From positions 69,150,764 to 69,214,763 of the forward strand of contig OU744726.1 of the NCBI GenBank assembly GCA_916613615.1: a stretch of 64,000 bases of DNA, written 5' to 3'. The translations under genes and the position numbers were made by a program. Under the pieces are notes generated by a model, which worked only from the letters and a program-made list of their open reading frames with translations, did no database searches and was not told the origin of the DNA. Below, in pieces: positions 12,223 to 24,300 of the stretch. The stretch comes from Steromphala cineraria. Taxonomy: Eukaryota > Mollusca > Gastropoda > Trochida > Trochidae. Positions within the stretch are counted from its first letter, which is position 1; each line of letters begins with the position of its first letter.

Positions 12223-12648
12223 TAAAGGCACCACTCGATCGGCTTTCATCCGCCATTTTGAAAGGATATTATAGCATTGTGAGAAAAATGTGCTGTAATA
12301 TGCTTATATATTCATTAACAAAATTAAGTAATAACTACTTGATTGATAGAAGAGGAGCATATTTACAAATAATTCATTATTAAAGTTATCAGTTGCTACA
12401 GCATTTTGTCGTAGTACACCATTCCAAGATCGTAGCTTCGGTGATTGGCTTCATTTCACAATGTTTTTATTTTTGAGCGATACACTTTATTCTTTCGCAA
12501 ATTGTTTAATCTTGAACAACTGAAATGCTTACTTCACAAACATATACATGTAAAATATACATGTAAAAATCATATATATTTGTAAACAGGAATGTCCTCC
12601 TGAATTTCGTTTCCACAAAAAAAAAAACCCTCGAATGATCCCTTTTAA
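12222..12648 (+). mobile_element. 427-bp MITE with TTAA flanks, family B, copy 1
   Basis: TTAA at 12222-12225 and at 12645-12648 bound the insertion. Imperfect terminal inverted repeats are visible: TTAAAGGCACCACTCGATCG on the left against TTAAAAGGGATCATTCGAGG (reverse complement) on the right. The body, starting GGCTTTCATCCGCCATTTTG and running to AACAGGAATGTCCTCCTGAA, is present in inverted orientation at about 44440-44839. It sits inside a small tandem repeat, so its borders are well defined. The TTAA target is typical of the piggyBac superfamily, although the terminal bases are not the classic ones. It contains an open frame of 71 codons that crosses its border and is not a gene. Confidence 0.8.
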
Positions 12649-12654
12649 ACTATA

Positions 12655-12728
12655 TATTATCTACTTAAGGAACTTTTGACTTTTTAACCCTTATCTACTT
12701 AAGGAATTCTTGACATATTGACATATTG
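12655..12728. repeat. Small tandem repeat, right part
   Basis: Continuation of the repeat at 12121-12222 after the insertion, with about two units (CTACTTAAGGAAC at 12661 and again at about 12695). Confidence 0.8.
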
Positions 12729-13930
12729 TGAAGTACTAACATATAAATCATAAGCCAATAGACAAAAAATAACAATGTTTCACGAGTACTACCAAGAGGA
12801 ATCTGAAATCTACTTGAACTTTTCAATGTTTGCTTTATGCTCAAACCATATATATGCGCTCTACAAATTGTTCAAATTCAGTAGGGAAGAAATCATTTTT
12901 TATATAAAATGTAAAAAAATATTTTCACAGGCAGTTTGTCCATGATTCATGACTTTTTCAAATTTTTTACTAGAATTCCAAGAGAAATAAAATCTGAATT
13001 CTAATTTAAATTCAAGAGCTAGAAGTGATTTGTAGTTCCTTCTGAGTAATTGGTGCAATCGACATTTAGCTCTGCAAGTCAATTAATTTCCAATCAGCCT
13101 TTATCCAAAACTCTTTCAAATATCTTCGAACCACTTTACATAAGCTGAAACTGATTGCAGTTTCAAGTCCTGAAGATATTTAAATTTTTAATACTTTTAA
13201 TTTGCATAATTCATGAGAGAGCTAACCCCTCTTTTGAAATCAAGACGAAAACATAGATACTTAAAAATCGTTTCATAGATATCTACATTAAAAAATCATT
13301 TTTATTGAAATTTAGCACAGTGGGTATAAATAATTTCAGTAATCAAAAATATTTGTTAAAGAAAAGGCATGACTTATTTTTTTTTAAAGATTAATGATTT
13401 CAAGACATGTGTTTCTAAATCTTTTTTATAAATTAATATATTACTTATAAGTAAAAAAACATGTAAAACTTCCTTTAATTTTGATACTTTTGGCATCTTT
13501 CCCAAGATCTAAGTCAAGATTCTCGTCCTACGCATCCTCATATGTAAATTTTCTACTTTGTATTCCTTCAACTAGATTAGCTTCTTCAAAATGGCCGCTC
13601 TCAACAAACTGTGAAGAGGACAGCAAAGGGAAACAACTTCCTGTAAACGTGGATTCACTCCACAAGTGTGTTACTTACGTGTTTGTCAGAATCAAAACAA
13701 ACCAGAGCTCTTTCACTAAATGTCAAGTTGACTTTGCATGTCCATGGTAAAATACTATTAGACTTGTATGAAGTGTTCAAATAATTTGATTGAAATGAAA
13801 AGCTAGTTTCATTTTTAATTACTTGTCATTTTGAGAAATATTTTTTTTCTAAATGCTGGAATTCGCTTTAAAAGCTCCTGGGAAAATATCTTTGCTGTTG
13901 TAATAGTTAGATTAAGAAAAAGTTAAAAAT
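12729..13930. other. Unique AT-rich non-coding stretch
   Basis: Contains an open frame of 89 codons on the plus strand (13481-13750) that is serine-rich, has no recognisable domain and no clear splice sites. I do not accept it as a gene. Confidence 0.5.
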
Positions 13931-13934
13931 ACCC

Positions 13935-14110
13935 TTAGATGATGTTATGATAAGTTTTCATTTTGATGGAACTAGTATCTTTTAATAGATATAATAAGTT
14001 TTCATTTTGGAGTAAATAGTATATTCTGATTCATATTATAAATTTCCATTTTGATTGAAATAGTATCTTCTCAAAGATATAATAAGTTTCAAAAAGGTTC
14101 AGAAATAGCA
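13935..14110. repeat. 44-bp degenerate tandem repeat, four units
   Basis: ATAAGTTTTCATTTTGATGG-like blocks begin at about 13950, 13994, 14038 and 14082, followed in each case by AATAGTATCTT or a variant. Confidence 0.75.
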
Positions 14111-14466
14111 TCTTGCAAATGATGAAGATAAACCATCAAGAACCATTTAATCAAATTGCATTTAATGTTCGTCAGTCATTTGTTTATTTCCTCAAACTTC
14201 GAGTTGTTGATGTACCTCAGATCTAAATGTGGTGCACTCTCCTGGGCCAATTTGTAATGAATCTAGAAAGTTCCTCTGATTATTTGAATCCACCAGACTT
14301 ACTCCTTAGCCCGTGGATGTTTATTATATCAGACTTAGTTGTACACAACTGTCTTCTTGCAATTATGTATTTGCTCCAGACATAAACATGCACCTCCTGT
14401 AACCATTTGTATCAGTCTGCCGGGAAATTTTTGTCTAAAGTTTCAAATCTGTTAAAATGCTATAAT
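14111..14466. other. Unique non-coding stretch
   Basis: No feature seen. Confidence 0.4.
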
Positions 14467-14592
14467 GTAGCTCAGCTGGTCAAGTGTCTGCCCTTCATTC
14501 AGAGAAATAGTGAGTGAGTTATTGTTTTACGCCACTTGGGCATTATTGCAGCCATAAGCAGTTTGCAGAGAAATAGGGTTCGTGTTCTAATT
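14467..14592 (+). mobile_element. tRNA-like SINE head interrupted by a 55-bp insertion
   Basis: GTAGCTCAGCTGGTCAAG at 14467 fits a tRNA A box, and GGGTTCGTGTTCTAAT at about 14575 fits a decayed B box. Between them lies a second insertion, 14511-14565, flanked by the direct repeat CAGAGAAATAG (14500-14510 and 14566-14576). The inserted sequence begins TGAGTGAGTTATTGTTTTAC, a word I associate with short elements of molluscan genomes. If the insertion and one copy of the duplication are removed, the spacing of A and B boxes becomes close to that of a tRNA. Confidence 0.65.
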
Positions 14593-14611
14593 GGTCATAT
14601 CAATTAATGTA

Positions 14612-14718
14612 TACTCAACAAAATAAGTTAAGGAACACCCCAATTTTGAATAAATTGACTGAATGCCATATAATGATTTGGGATAACTTGAAAGTACCTT
14701 AACTTATTTTGTTGTGTA
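14612..14718. mobile_element. 103-bp mariner-type MITE
   Basis: Terminal inverted repeats CTCAACAAAATAAGTTAAGG (left, from 14614) and CACAACAAAATAAGTTAAGG (right, reverse complement, ending 14716) differ at one base. Both ends are flanked by TA, the target of Tc1/mariner transposases. The interior is too short to code for anything. Confidence 0.8.
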
Positions 14719-15467
14719 TGTAATTAAGATGAGAGTGGCTGTTTCTTTGCTTGCCTTCAACATTTTAAGGAGAAAATTGCTTGAAATATTGCTGCATTCT
14801 GGCCACATTGTGGTAGAGTTAAAATTCATATTTTGTGTTTTTGGACAAATTAATTTTTTTTATTTATACTTTAAAACAGCTCATGTATTAATTTGTTAAA
14901 TAATCGGAACTTATGTAAAGGACTGTCATTGTCATATTTCACATAGTTATCAAGTTAAATTAGGTTCCAAAAAATTCAACATACAAATTTGCAATGTTTT
15001 AAAAGTTTATTTATGTTGCCCAACATTTACATTCAAGTTTTTTTTGTAGAAAAAAACATGCATTCTATTCTTGTTTTAAGTCCCAGCCAGAACCAAGGAA
15101 TCGTTTGCATGGACATTACTGGTACTCCAATAAAAAAACATTAAGCATCGATAACTCTTTAAAGATTCAATAAAGAAAGGACTAACGTTTTTAGAATTCT
15201 CTGAAGACCTTACTTGAATCTTTAGCATAGTGATTTCCATAACTTCATGACCAGTTTATGGCCAAAGAAAAGACAATAAATATAGGCTCATCGAAGACAC
15301 AGTCTGTCCTTTGAGAATGACAAGAGACGACATATGAGGATTAACAGCTAGTACAACATTAGGTAAGAAGTCTTTAAGCTCCCATTAAAAATGTCAATAT
15401 GTTTGGTTAAAGGGAAATAGGTCAGGTGTTGAATATCTGTGATTTGATGGCAAGAGTTTTTCTTGCA
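14719..15467. other. Unique non-coding stretch with possible donor site
   Basis: No coding frame of note. A potential 5' splice site, TTAG|GTAAGA, lies near 15360 on the plus strand after about 70 bp of relatively balanced composition. There is no matching acceptor close by that I can support. Confidence 0.4.
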
Positions 15468-15834
15468 TTAAAGGGGCAGTAGCACCTTTTTATGTGGAAT
15501 ATAAGGTGATGTCTGGAAAATTAAAATAAATGGTTCCACTTGAAAGACAATGTATTTAACCTAAATGAAGCAGTATTAAATCAAATATATAATGTTATGT
15601 TCAGCCATGCGATTCCTTTTTCTTACACAAATTTAATTAAAGGTACGTGTTACCACAAAAATGCCTGCCAGTGGACTTGATGTGAATCTTTATAATTTGT
15701 TCTCTGACTGGATGATTGGTTTGTGTAATGAGATTTTTGACACTATCAGAATTATACAGTTAGCATTGATGTACAATTACCAGTGAAAAATTGAAAATAT
15801 AAAATTAAAAAAAAACATGCTACTGCCCCTTTAA
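15468..15834 (+). mobile_element. 367-bp TTAA MITE, family A, full copy 1
   Basis: Starts TTAAAGGGGCAGTAGCACC and ends in the reverse complement of TTAAAGGGGCAGTAGCATG: a 17-bp perfect terminal inverted repeat, TTAA included. A second near-identical full copy is at 17343-17710. Fragments or diverged copies lie at 8165, 17213, 33479 and 59102. No coding capacity. The 40 bp upstream (GTGTTGAATATCTGTGATTT and following) is also shared with the copy at 17343, so the two loci either duplicated together or the mobile unit is longer on that side. Confidence 0.93.
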
Positions 15835-15970
15835 AGTTTAAAATTGATAAATGCCAAATACTGAAGGGTCTGTAGTATTTTGGACTAACAAGCATCTTAG
15901 TGCAAATTTGTCAATTTTGATTGCAATGAGGTTAGAAATTTCCCAAAAAGTCACAAGCTCCAATATTTGA
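15835..15970. other. Unique stretch
   Basis: Short gap, nothing seen. Part of a 96-codon minus-strand frame (15838-16128) that lacks any recognisable domain. Confidence 0.4.
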
Positions 15971-16205
15971 GACAAGGAAACAAGTATAAAGTATTTGTAT
16001 AAAACCGTTTCACCCCTAAGAAACCAGTATAGATTTTGAGCCTGGTTTCTGGTAGCTGTGATTCCATGCAAAGGACACATAATGGGTCTTAACAGTAATA
16101 GGGTTAATAACAGAGGACAAGGAACCAAGTTTTTATGTATAAAACTGTTTCACCCCTTAGGAACCAGTATAGGTTTTTGAGCTTAATTTCTGGTAGGTAA
16201 GTGGT
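15971..16205. repeat. 145-bp duplicated segment, two units
   Basis: GACAAGGAAACAAG at 15971 and GACAAGGAACCAAG at 16116 each begin a segment containing GTTTCACCCCT-A-G-AACCAGTATAG and TTTCTGGTAG. The second unit is trimmed at its right end. Confidence 0.85.
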
Positions 16206-16353
16206 AATCGTCAATATCAGTTGACCCACATTGCTTCACCCAAAGAACTAGCAAGGAAGCAGCTGACCAGTATCACGTGAAGATGCTTCCTTCAGGCAAA
16301 GCAGGCGGCCATTGTAGGTAGAGATACCTCTGCACACCTTATCAGTACAGCAC

Positions 16354-16660
16354 CTAGACCTTTAAGAGCGTTGGCTGCCATGATAATTGCTTGGTTTGAC
16401 TTGTTCTGTGCAGGGTTGATAAAAACTTTGTGGCTGGTAGTGCTTGAGATTTAAACCATGCTAGACCTTCAAGAGCGCTGGTGCCATTGATAGCGCTCGG
16501 GTACACTTCTTTTGCAGGACTTGATAACTTTGTGCCTGGATACTTGAGATTTGAACCTAGACCAAGAACCCATACATTGAGGGCGGCAGCGTTGCTAGTT
16601 CTTAGTTGGAAACTTCTGATTGGCTTGATAACTTAAATCTAGTGGATGGAAACTTGATGT
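16354..16660. repeat. Degenerate tandem repeat of about 100 bp, three units
   Basis: CTAGACCTTTAAGAGCG (16354), CTAGACCTTCAAGAGCG (16461) and CTAGACCAAGAACCC (16557) begin successive units that share GCAGG-CTTGATAA-CTTTGTG and ACTTGAGATTT-AAC segments. The third unit is much diverged. Weaker echoes may continue to about 17100. Confidence 0.7.
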
Positions 16661-17212
16661 TTGACCAAGAACTAATAGCTCTGACATTATTAATAATTAG
16701 TTTGAAACTCTTTGCAGCGCTTGGGATTGTAATAATGTTAACTTGCATTGGTGCTTGGATTTATACTTCAGAATTAAACCTAAACATTATCACGGTAGAT
16801 CTGGATGTTAATTTAATAACTGGTTCTATTGGTAATTTCCTAGACAATTTCTGCAGTTTAAGCGCCATGATTCAATAAACTTTTGAGATTCGATTCTTGA
16901 CAGTATCAAGGCAGAATTGTTAACCTCATGAGCTCTGGTTCTAATGGTATCTTCTTAGTCTCAGACTCCCTCTGGATTTTTAGCGCCAAGATTTGGTAAA
17001 CTTGCTTGGATTGTATTTGAGATTTAGTCAAATACATTTTCAAGAGATAATATACAGTCTACAAGAGTGTTGGCAATAATGGTACTCTCACTTTTAGTCT
17101 TCTCCTGTCTTGTTAAAGAGCCACTCCTTGAGTTGTCAGGGGTCATATATGCCTTATTTTGAATTTACCATTTAGGTATTTATCAAAGCAATGAGTGACT
17201 CTTTAAAGGGGC
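16661..17212. other. Non-coding stretch, possibly decayed repeat
   Basis: Contains words resembling the preceding repeat (TTGAGATTCGATTC near 16885, TTGAGATTTAGTC near 17020). A 90-codon frame (16606-16878) crosses from the repeat into this stretch and shows no domain. Confidence 0.4.
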
Positions 17213-17297
17213 AGTAGCATGTTTTAAGGGGGGAATATAAGGTGATGTCAGGAATATGAATATTAATGGTTCCAATTGAAAGACAATGTATGTAAAT
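17213..17297 (+). mobile_element. Truncated family A MITE, 5' end only
   Basis: TTAAAGGGGCAGTAGCATG followed by GGAATATAAGGTGATGTC and TGGTTCCA-TTGAAAGACAATGTA matches the first 100 bp of the full copies, then breaks off into the GTGTTGAATTTCTGTGATTT sequence that precedes the next copy. Confidence 0.85.
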
Positions 17298-17342
17298 AGT
17301 GTTGAATTTCTGTGATTTGATGGCTTAAGAGCTTTTCTTGCA

Positions 17343-17710
17343 TTAAAGGGGCAGTAGCACGTTTTTATGTGGAATATAAGGTGATGTCTGGAAAATTAAA
17401 ATAAATGGTTCCACTTGAAAGACAATGTATTAAACCTAAATGAAGCAGTATTAAATCAAATATATAATGTTATGTTCAGCCATGCGATTCCTTTTTCTTA
17501 CACAATTTAATTAAAGGTACGTGTTACCACATAAATGCCTGCCAGTGGACTTGATGTGAATCTTTATAATTTGTTCTCTGACTGGATGATTGGTTTGTGT
17601 AATGAGATTTTTTTTACACTATCAGAATTATACAGTTAGCATTGATGTACAATTACCAGTGAAAAATTGAAAATATAAAATTATCAAAAAACTTACTACT
17701 TCCCCTTTAA
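17343..17710 (+). mobile_element. 368-bp TTAA MITE, family A, full copy 2
   Basis: Nearly identical along its length to the copy at 15468. The left terminus is intact (TTAAAGGGGCAGTAGCACG); the right terminus has two changes (CTACTTCCCCTTTAA instead of CTACTGCCCCTTTAA, and CTTA for ATGC). Confidence 0.93.
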
Positions 17711-20500
17711 GAATTATGCTTTTTTTTAAATTTCAGTTATAGATTTGCTGTACAGTCTACTGCATGTACAGTTATTTTTAATTCATATACGTTTGACATA
17801 TGCCCTAAAATGGTTCCTATTTATAGTTGTTTACAATGACTAAGGGATCTATGGATGGTGTCCCTTAATGACCGAAAAACATAGATTTTCTACACTTGAG
17901 TGATTTCTTGGCAGTTTTTCTTGTGAAATGGCCCATGGGATGTAGGCTTATAGAATATAAATTGACCATTTCACAATATCTTACTCAGTTTGCTGAAAAT
18001 GTGTTGGAAATGATGACCTTTGCCTTATATGATGTTAAGCGACAATAATGTACTTATGTTAACTGTCTGTGGATGAGTGATCTTTATCTTAATGATTATG
18101 TTGCATTATCAAACAACATTTGTAGTACCATTTAAAACCCATTATGATGAATATAAGCCATATGGGGTAAGATTACATACAAAAACCTTCATAATTCATC
18201 ATAATTCAGATCAAATTTTAAAAATAAAGATCTTATTTGGGTAAATTATTGTGTTTCTATATTGTCAATTTTTTTTCATATTCATTTGGGATAAAAATAA
18301 TTGGACTTAATAATTATTAGTATGTTTATGAATTGATATGAAGGTTAGTAGTGGACAAAAAGAATTGTAAGTAAATATATTAATTGACAGTAAACCTAGC
18401 CTCAATAATACTCGCTATACTCGGATATTGAATCTAGCAAGATGAAGTAACAGGTCATGTCAGTGTTTACTTGGACTGATTAATTGATTAAATGAAGGTT
18501 ATTTCAATGTTTATAGTCAAGCATTGTATTTGTAATTCTAGCTAGCATAGATTAAAGTGCTTAAGGTAAATATAAACGTACAAAAATGTTAATTTCTAGA
18601 TAAAAAATATAGGAGTTTATAGGACTATCTTCCGTTACTGTATGAAGTACCATAGATGTGACAGCATACACTGTATACTATTTTTCTTCATTTAAGAATC
18701 AGGACGACATTTTTCTGAACCAAATGTATATATAAAAAAGTTTTCAACAACAACAAAAGTTCTGTTATAAAGAAATTTGTTGTAAGATGAAGATAAACAA
18801 TCTTTTAAATTGATTTTAAAATTTATTTCAGTATTTCAGTATTGATATCAATGCTATCAAACTTACAAGATATTTCATTAGTATTGTAATGGCTCCTTGC
18901 CTAAGACCAAATTTCAAAGGCATTCTTCTCTGTATGACTTTCCTTCCTTTAAATGCATTGTACCCTGCTACAAATGTTAATTACATTTACAAAGACAATA
19001 TTTCTGCAAGCTCATCCTCCATTATAATAATAGCACATCAAACAGCTGTTACGACAACCTTGTAACCCACATCAGCCAAAATATTTTCTTTTTACCGTTT
19101 TCCTGAAATCACAGCTGTCGTATTAGGAAGAATTTCAATTGTGTTCGCCACTGCATCCCTACAGAGCTATTCAAAGATGTCACCTGCCAAATCCTACGTC
19201 ATTTCCAAGTATCATTGACTTTTCATAGCATCTTTTCCCTGTTTATGTTTTTCATTCAAATGTCAACTTTTCAACAGGGGCTGTCTCATTGTTTATGAAG
19301 ATTTTCGCTACCAGTTGCAAGAGAAATGACATATTAATAGCATGAAACATGATAGTATTCACAGCAGTGGGCTAGATTGTCCACAAAAAATGGAAGTCAC
19401 TTTGCAAGTTCTTGTAAACTCCGAGCTTCAATTCAATCAACCAGTATCTTCATGCCTTGAAGCCGATGGTGATTCGAACCCTTCTAAATACGCCATTTGA
19501 CACTAGAGTAGTTTTGAATTGACCTGCTCATCTTTCTGTCACAATGCATTGTGGGAGGCCGACCCCTATAAAGTGACAACCAAGGGCAGGTAAATATTGG
19601 AAGGGTGAAGAGTTTGTAATTAGATAGGCATGTGTATACTTACTATAGCCCTTACAGGACCTCCGCTCCCAATACAGGTACATGATAATGGACAGGTGTA
19701 ATAGACATCTGTGAAATAGACATTGAAATGTACCTCTGAAAAGGTTTCAAGTTTTAAGGATGCTATAAAGTATTTAATCTGAATCGTTGAGGATTATAAA
19801 ATTAGTTGTTAGGATCAAAATTTCAAAATTTGACACTATGTTTGCATTGACATTTTAACTTCATGAATTGTTATGATGCCTTTGGTATCAGTATTTTAGG
19901 TAACCAAAGGACATTAAGTGGACTCTGATGTCAACAATGTTGAACATTTTTTTTAATTTATTTTTTTTAAAGAAAAAAATATTTGAATTTTCGAAAAAAG
20001 GGCTATTTGATCAGACTTATTAAGAAAGTTTAAAAGGATAGTTCTACTTTGATGCTAAAAGTGCATTTCTGTAACCCTTACAAACTTGCAAGATTCTAGT
20101 TATCTGAACATTATATAATCTGAAGGAAGAAAGATGGATATTTTATTGAATGTTTGCAAAACTTAAAGTTTCATGATATGCCTGTAAAATATTAATTAGC
20201 ATTTTGGTCATAGTTGAAGGGTTTGATAACATTATACTGACCACTTAGTATCATTGAAGTTTAGCAATATTGGGTTGATTTTGTACAAATCGGTGACCCA
20301 TGCAATTCATGGGATCCTGTTTGAATTTGAGATATGTGTTTGGAATTTGTAGTATTTCTTTGGGTAAAAGATTTTCTCCTTTTGACTCTCCCAGCACAAC
20401 CATTTAGTGCCTGTGGAAAAATATTTTGAGATGATCTTTTAGCCTCATGAATGTCTTCATGTATGAGAAGGGATTATAAACAGACAATGAGCTTTGAACA
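17711..20500. other. Long unique non-coding stretch
   Basis: Mostly AT-rich with no coding frame of note. The part at about 19020-19330 has higher complexity and two CAGCTG E-boxes (AACAGCTGTT near 19042 and ACAGCTGTCG near 19113), and could be a conserved regulatory block. The rest shows nothing. Confidence 0.4.
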
Positions 20501-20511
20501 TAAAATGCTGG

Positions 20512-20735
20512 TCCGCAAAAGTGCCATTCAAATTAGAAAGGAATGGCTATATCATTAGTTCTTTGGAAAATATTACCTATTGAAATGTACCTCATTCAAG
20601 ACTTGAAGAATACAATTCACCACTTGTGCATAATATAGTGTGCAAAAAGTGTCATTCAAATTAAGGTTGGACCTGCTATATCATTAGTTCTTTGGAAAAT
20701 ATTATCTTTTGAAATACACCTCATAGAAGACATAA
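20512..20735. repeat. 127-bp duplicated segment, two units
   Basis: GCAAAAGTGCCATTCAAATTA (20515) and GCAAAAAGTGTCATTCAAAT (20642) begin segments that share CTATATCATTAGTTCTTTGG and the following AAAATATTA-CT-TTGAAAT-CACCTCAT. Confidence 0.88.
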
Positions 20736-20984
20736 TATTGTCTATTCAGGAGATTTGTGAAGCTGTGAGGGACTACATTTGTAAAGCGGTGAATGACTAT
20801 ATTTGAAAAGCCTATCTTTTGATTGATACCTTTTTGCCACAATAAAGAGATTATACCTGTCAGAAACATTTTGAAAACGTGATGATCTCATTTATGCTGT
20901 CAAGATGGATTTGCTTCAGTTTGGGTAGTTTCACTTCCTTTAATTTCATTCAGAATACGTAATATATACTAATATATGAGGAAA

Positions 20985-21375
20985 CCTTTTGAAAGAGTTT
21001 TGCAGTTGGGTATAAATCTATCAATTGAACAAGATGTAATTTTTATTGTAATCAGTTTGGATTGTTTCACTTCCTTTCAAAAACTTAAACTTCATACAAA
21101 ATATGTTGTTTGCGGGTGTATATATAGACTTACATTCAGTCTCTGAAAAATAATAATTCTCAAAAAACAACTATTTTATTGAATATAAGAAAGGAGCCAC
21201 GGAGAATTCGAAATTTCAGATCTAGACTTGCTTTTATAGAGGTTTTGTTAGGTCAAATTATATTAACTACAGTCTGAGTGTAAGACTAGGGTATTATATA
21301 TACATTAGGGTACCTTTTAAAAGTGTTAGCGTTTTGCAGTTGGGTATAAATCTATCAATTGAATAAGATGTTATG
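20985..21375. repeat. Dispersed duplicated 40-bp words
   Basis: TTTTGCAGTTGGGTATAAAT plus CTATCAATTGAA-AAGATGT occurs at about 20998 and again at about 21332. TTTGG-TGTTTCACTTCCTTT occurs at about 20920 and 21055. This suggests an old, decayed tandem duplication. Confidence 0.65.
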
Positions 21376-24300
21376 TATAAGATTTTTCACTTTCAAACAC
21401 TGAGTCTTTATATACCCATTACTGATGAAAAATAGGAAGTATGATAAAGAGGATATCATTTCATTTATTAAGATATTTATTGAAAATACATTTCTGTTGA
21501 ATCTGCAAAATTATATACATTGTATTGTATTAGAGTCCAAAACAGGTTTTAGCAAGAAATGTTTACTTTTAACAGTAAGAAATGATAAGGATTGATAATT
21601 GCCTTCTGATCAAGGTATGAAATTGTACTTTGAATTGATAAAGAATGAAGAAGAGCATAGTTTCAGAATGGCACGTTTTATGACAAAAATACTGCTACTT
21701 GACAACCACTTGTAAGCTTGATTCTGACAAACTATTTCCATTTCATTTTTTGTACAAGCACAACTAGTCATTAGGAAAACATTCTCAAGTGGCATCCATC
21801 TTTGGTATTGAAAGCTCAACAAACATGCTAATGAAAAATGAGTTATCCAAATAAAGATAATGTATTGCCCATGAATAAATTTTGGCAGATTCCTCTTTTG
21901 GAATTGTCAGAATAACTGCCGGGGTCCAAAAAGGTCAGACATGCCTCGATGTTTGTCGCCTCAATGGTGTAAGAATCGTTTGTTGTCGTTTCCTGATTAT
22001 TGGCCTGTATGGATGATGGGCGAAATGACCCTTGGGACTATCTTCATTTGTTGCTGTATCGAAGCTATTAATAAACGTGATATGTTAGGTGCAACTTCAG
22101 AGAAATTTCTTCACTTTGGGTCAAACATGTTTCAATTTTCAGATATTCTATGTTGTCTTTATGCAAATAACATAATCTTGTTATCAAAATTATACCTTTT
22201 GTGAAAAAACATTAATGAGATTAAAGAAAAACATTTAATATTTTGAAAATTCCTTAAGTCTTTACTTGAGAATCCAAAGGGTTACTGTGGATGTTCGTTT
22301 ATGGATTCCTTCGGCTCAATTGGCTTCCTGTAAGCCTGTTGGGAATTTGATAGTTTTTTCTAGGCAAAGTGTTTTAATTACCAGGTTTTAGAAGTCTGTC
22401 TGGCTGTATTGTTATTCATACATGCATTTGGACATCAAAGGAAGAGATTCATCGCTGGATTGGAGTCGCAATTATGAACTGCGGAGCGCAACAAACCTCA
22501 TATTGTAGTTAGTTATGCAACAAGAATTTTGTCACGGCATTAAACTTTGACGTGAACTGTGCGTTATGATTCATCTCAAAATCTTCCTTGACAATTATTC
22601 ATTAAAAATAATTTTAAATTTCAAAATACAATTCAATTAAAATGTCAATTGAGAAATTTTGAGTTATGATTTGAATACAGAAATCAAAGGTTAATTTGAT
22701 TGAGAATTGTCTGTGTTTAAAAGGTTAACCATGACATATTTCAAGGTCATTCTTATATATGTTTTAAGAAAGTGTTTTTTATATTTATTTCTTTGTAAAG
22801 TTTTATTCGTTTATTAAAATAATTGCTTCATCTTGAGGCAGTATCAATTGTACATGGCATTATCGTGTGGAGAAAGCATGCACCATCATTGATGCTTTGT
22901 ATTGCTGTGAAACCTGAATGAATTATTTGAATATTTTAACTTATGGTGATATTAAGTCTCTAAATATACATAACTCCAATAATCTTTCAATAGAAAAGTT
23001 GTAGAAATTTGCAACATTTACCTGAGTCTGTGACTGGATTCAAATTCTTCTAGCTCAAAGCAAACACTATGTATATACACAATGCATAATTACAGAGTTT
23101 TATAAAACATATGTAATGGATACATGTGTCTACTAAACTTAACGCAAACATACATTTTATCTTTCTCCAATAATCCTTTGATCTGTGATGTAAGAAGACG
23201 TTTCGCTTTGGGGAATATTCCGTCACAAAAGCCTCTGGCTATTTTTGCTGAAAGCTTTTATTTTTCTTTTGAAATGTTTTAAATCGAGGATAATTCATCT
23301 AAAATAAAGAACAGGTTCCTTTGGAAAATAGCAGCATTCTTGTTAACAAAACATCTTAATCAATGATATGTTTATTGAGCAAACAAGTTCTTTTGAAGAC
23401 ATGGAATATTTCTTGTGATATGTAGATAGGGGAATAGTTTTACTTTCCTTCAGAACCAGAACTGACAACTTGAAGAGCACTTGCCTCAAAGTCATCCATT
23501 TGGTCCTCTTTGCTTCAAAGGTAATTTGGCGTATTTTGAGGCATTACGGAAACAGGGGAAACAGGAAGTTCAGTGTCTGTGGATTGATGCTGGCACCTAC
23601 CCATAATCCCACATTGCAAATGGCAGTACATTTCCTCAGCTAATAACACCTGGTATACACAGTGTTAGAAGACTTTGTGTTTGGTATTTCTACTAATCCA
23701 GCGTATGAGTATTGTAAATAAATGTTCAAAGTAAAAATAGTTTACATTAATTTACTCGAAATTGGCATGAATGGAATGTCTTCAAATTTAAATGTAATTA
23801 TTTGTAAAAAAAATTGCTGCTTGTTAGATCATCATTAAACAAATATTTGTAAAGATACTTTTGAAAAGAATATTTTACTCTTGTCCTGTGAAGTGTTTTT
23901 TGTCGTAAATGCATTTGCATTTTCTATGAAATAGATAGCAGGGGAAATTAAAAGAATTTACACTTCTTTAGGTAAATCTAAATCTAAGAAAAATTCAACA
24001 ATGGCATTTTTGCTCCGATAATGCATTGTTGAAGAAATGTTGAAATCTTTTAAATTTTTTACTTTACTCTGCCAATGAGTTAGGAAATTTAAACACCCCA
24101 ATTTTAACTTTAACATCTTTGTAGTTTTTTCAGAAGACCAATTTACTCCGAAAATTTATTAAACACACCTGATGAGGAATGACAGCCTTCTACCTGTCGA
24201 TAACGATTTTACCTGTCGTTTGCTGTGTCAGGTACAATAGATTCTTCTAATTAGCAGGTATATATCCCTGTGTTACTCTACGAGTCCAATCCATCATCAT

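Noticed and set aside
13481..13750. 89-codon serine-rich plus frame
   Set aside because: No domain, no start or splice context; probably chance.
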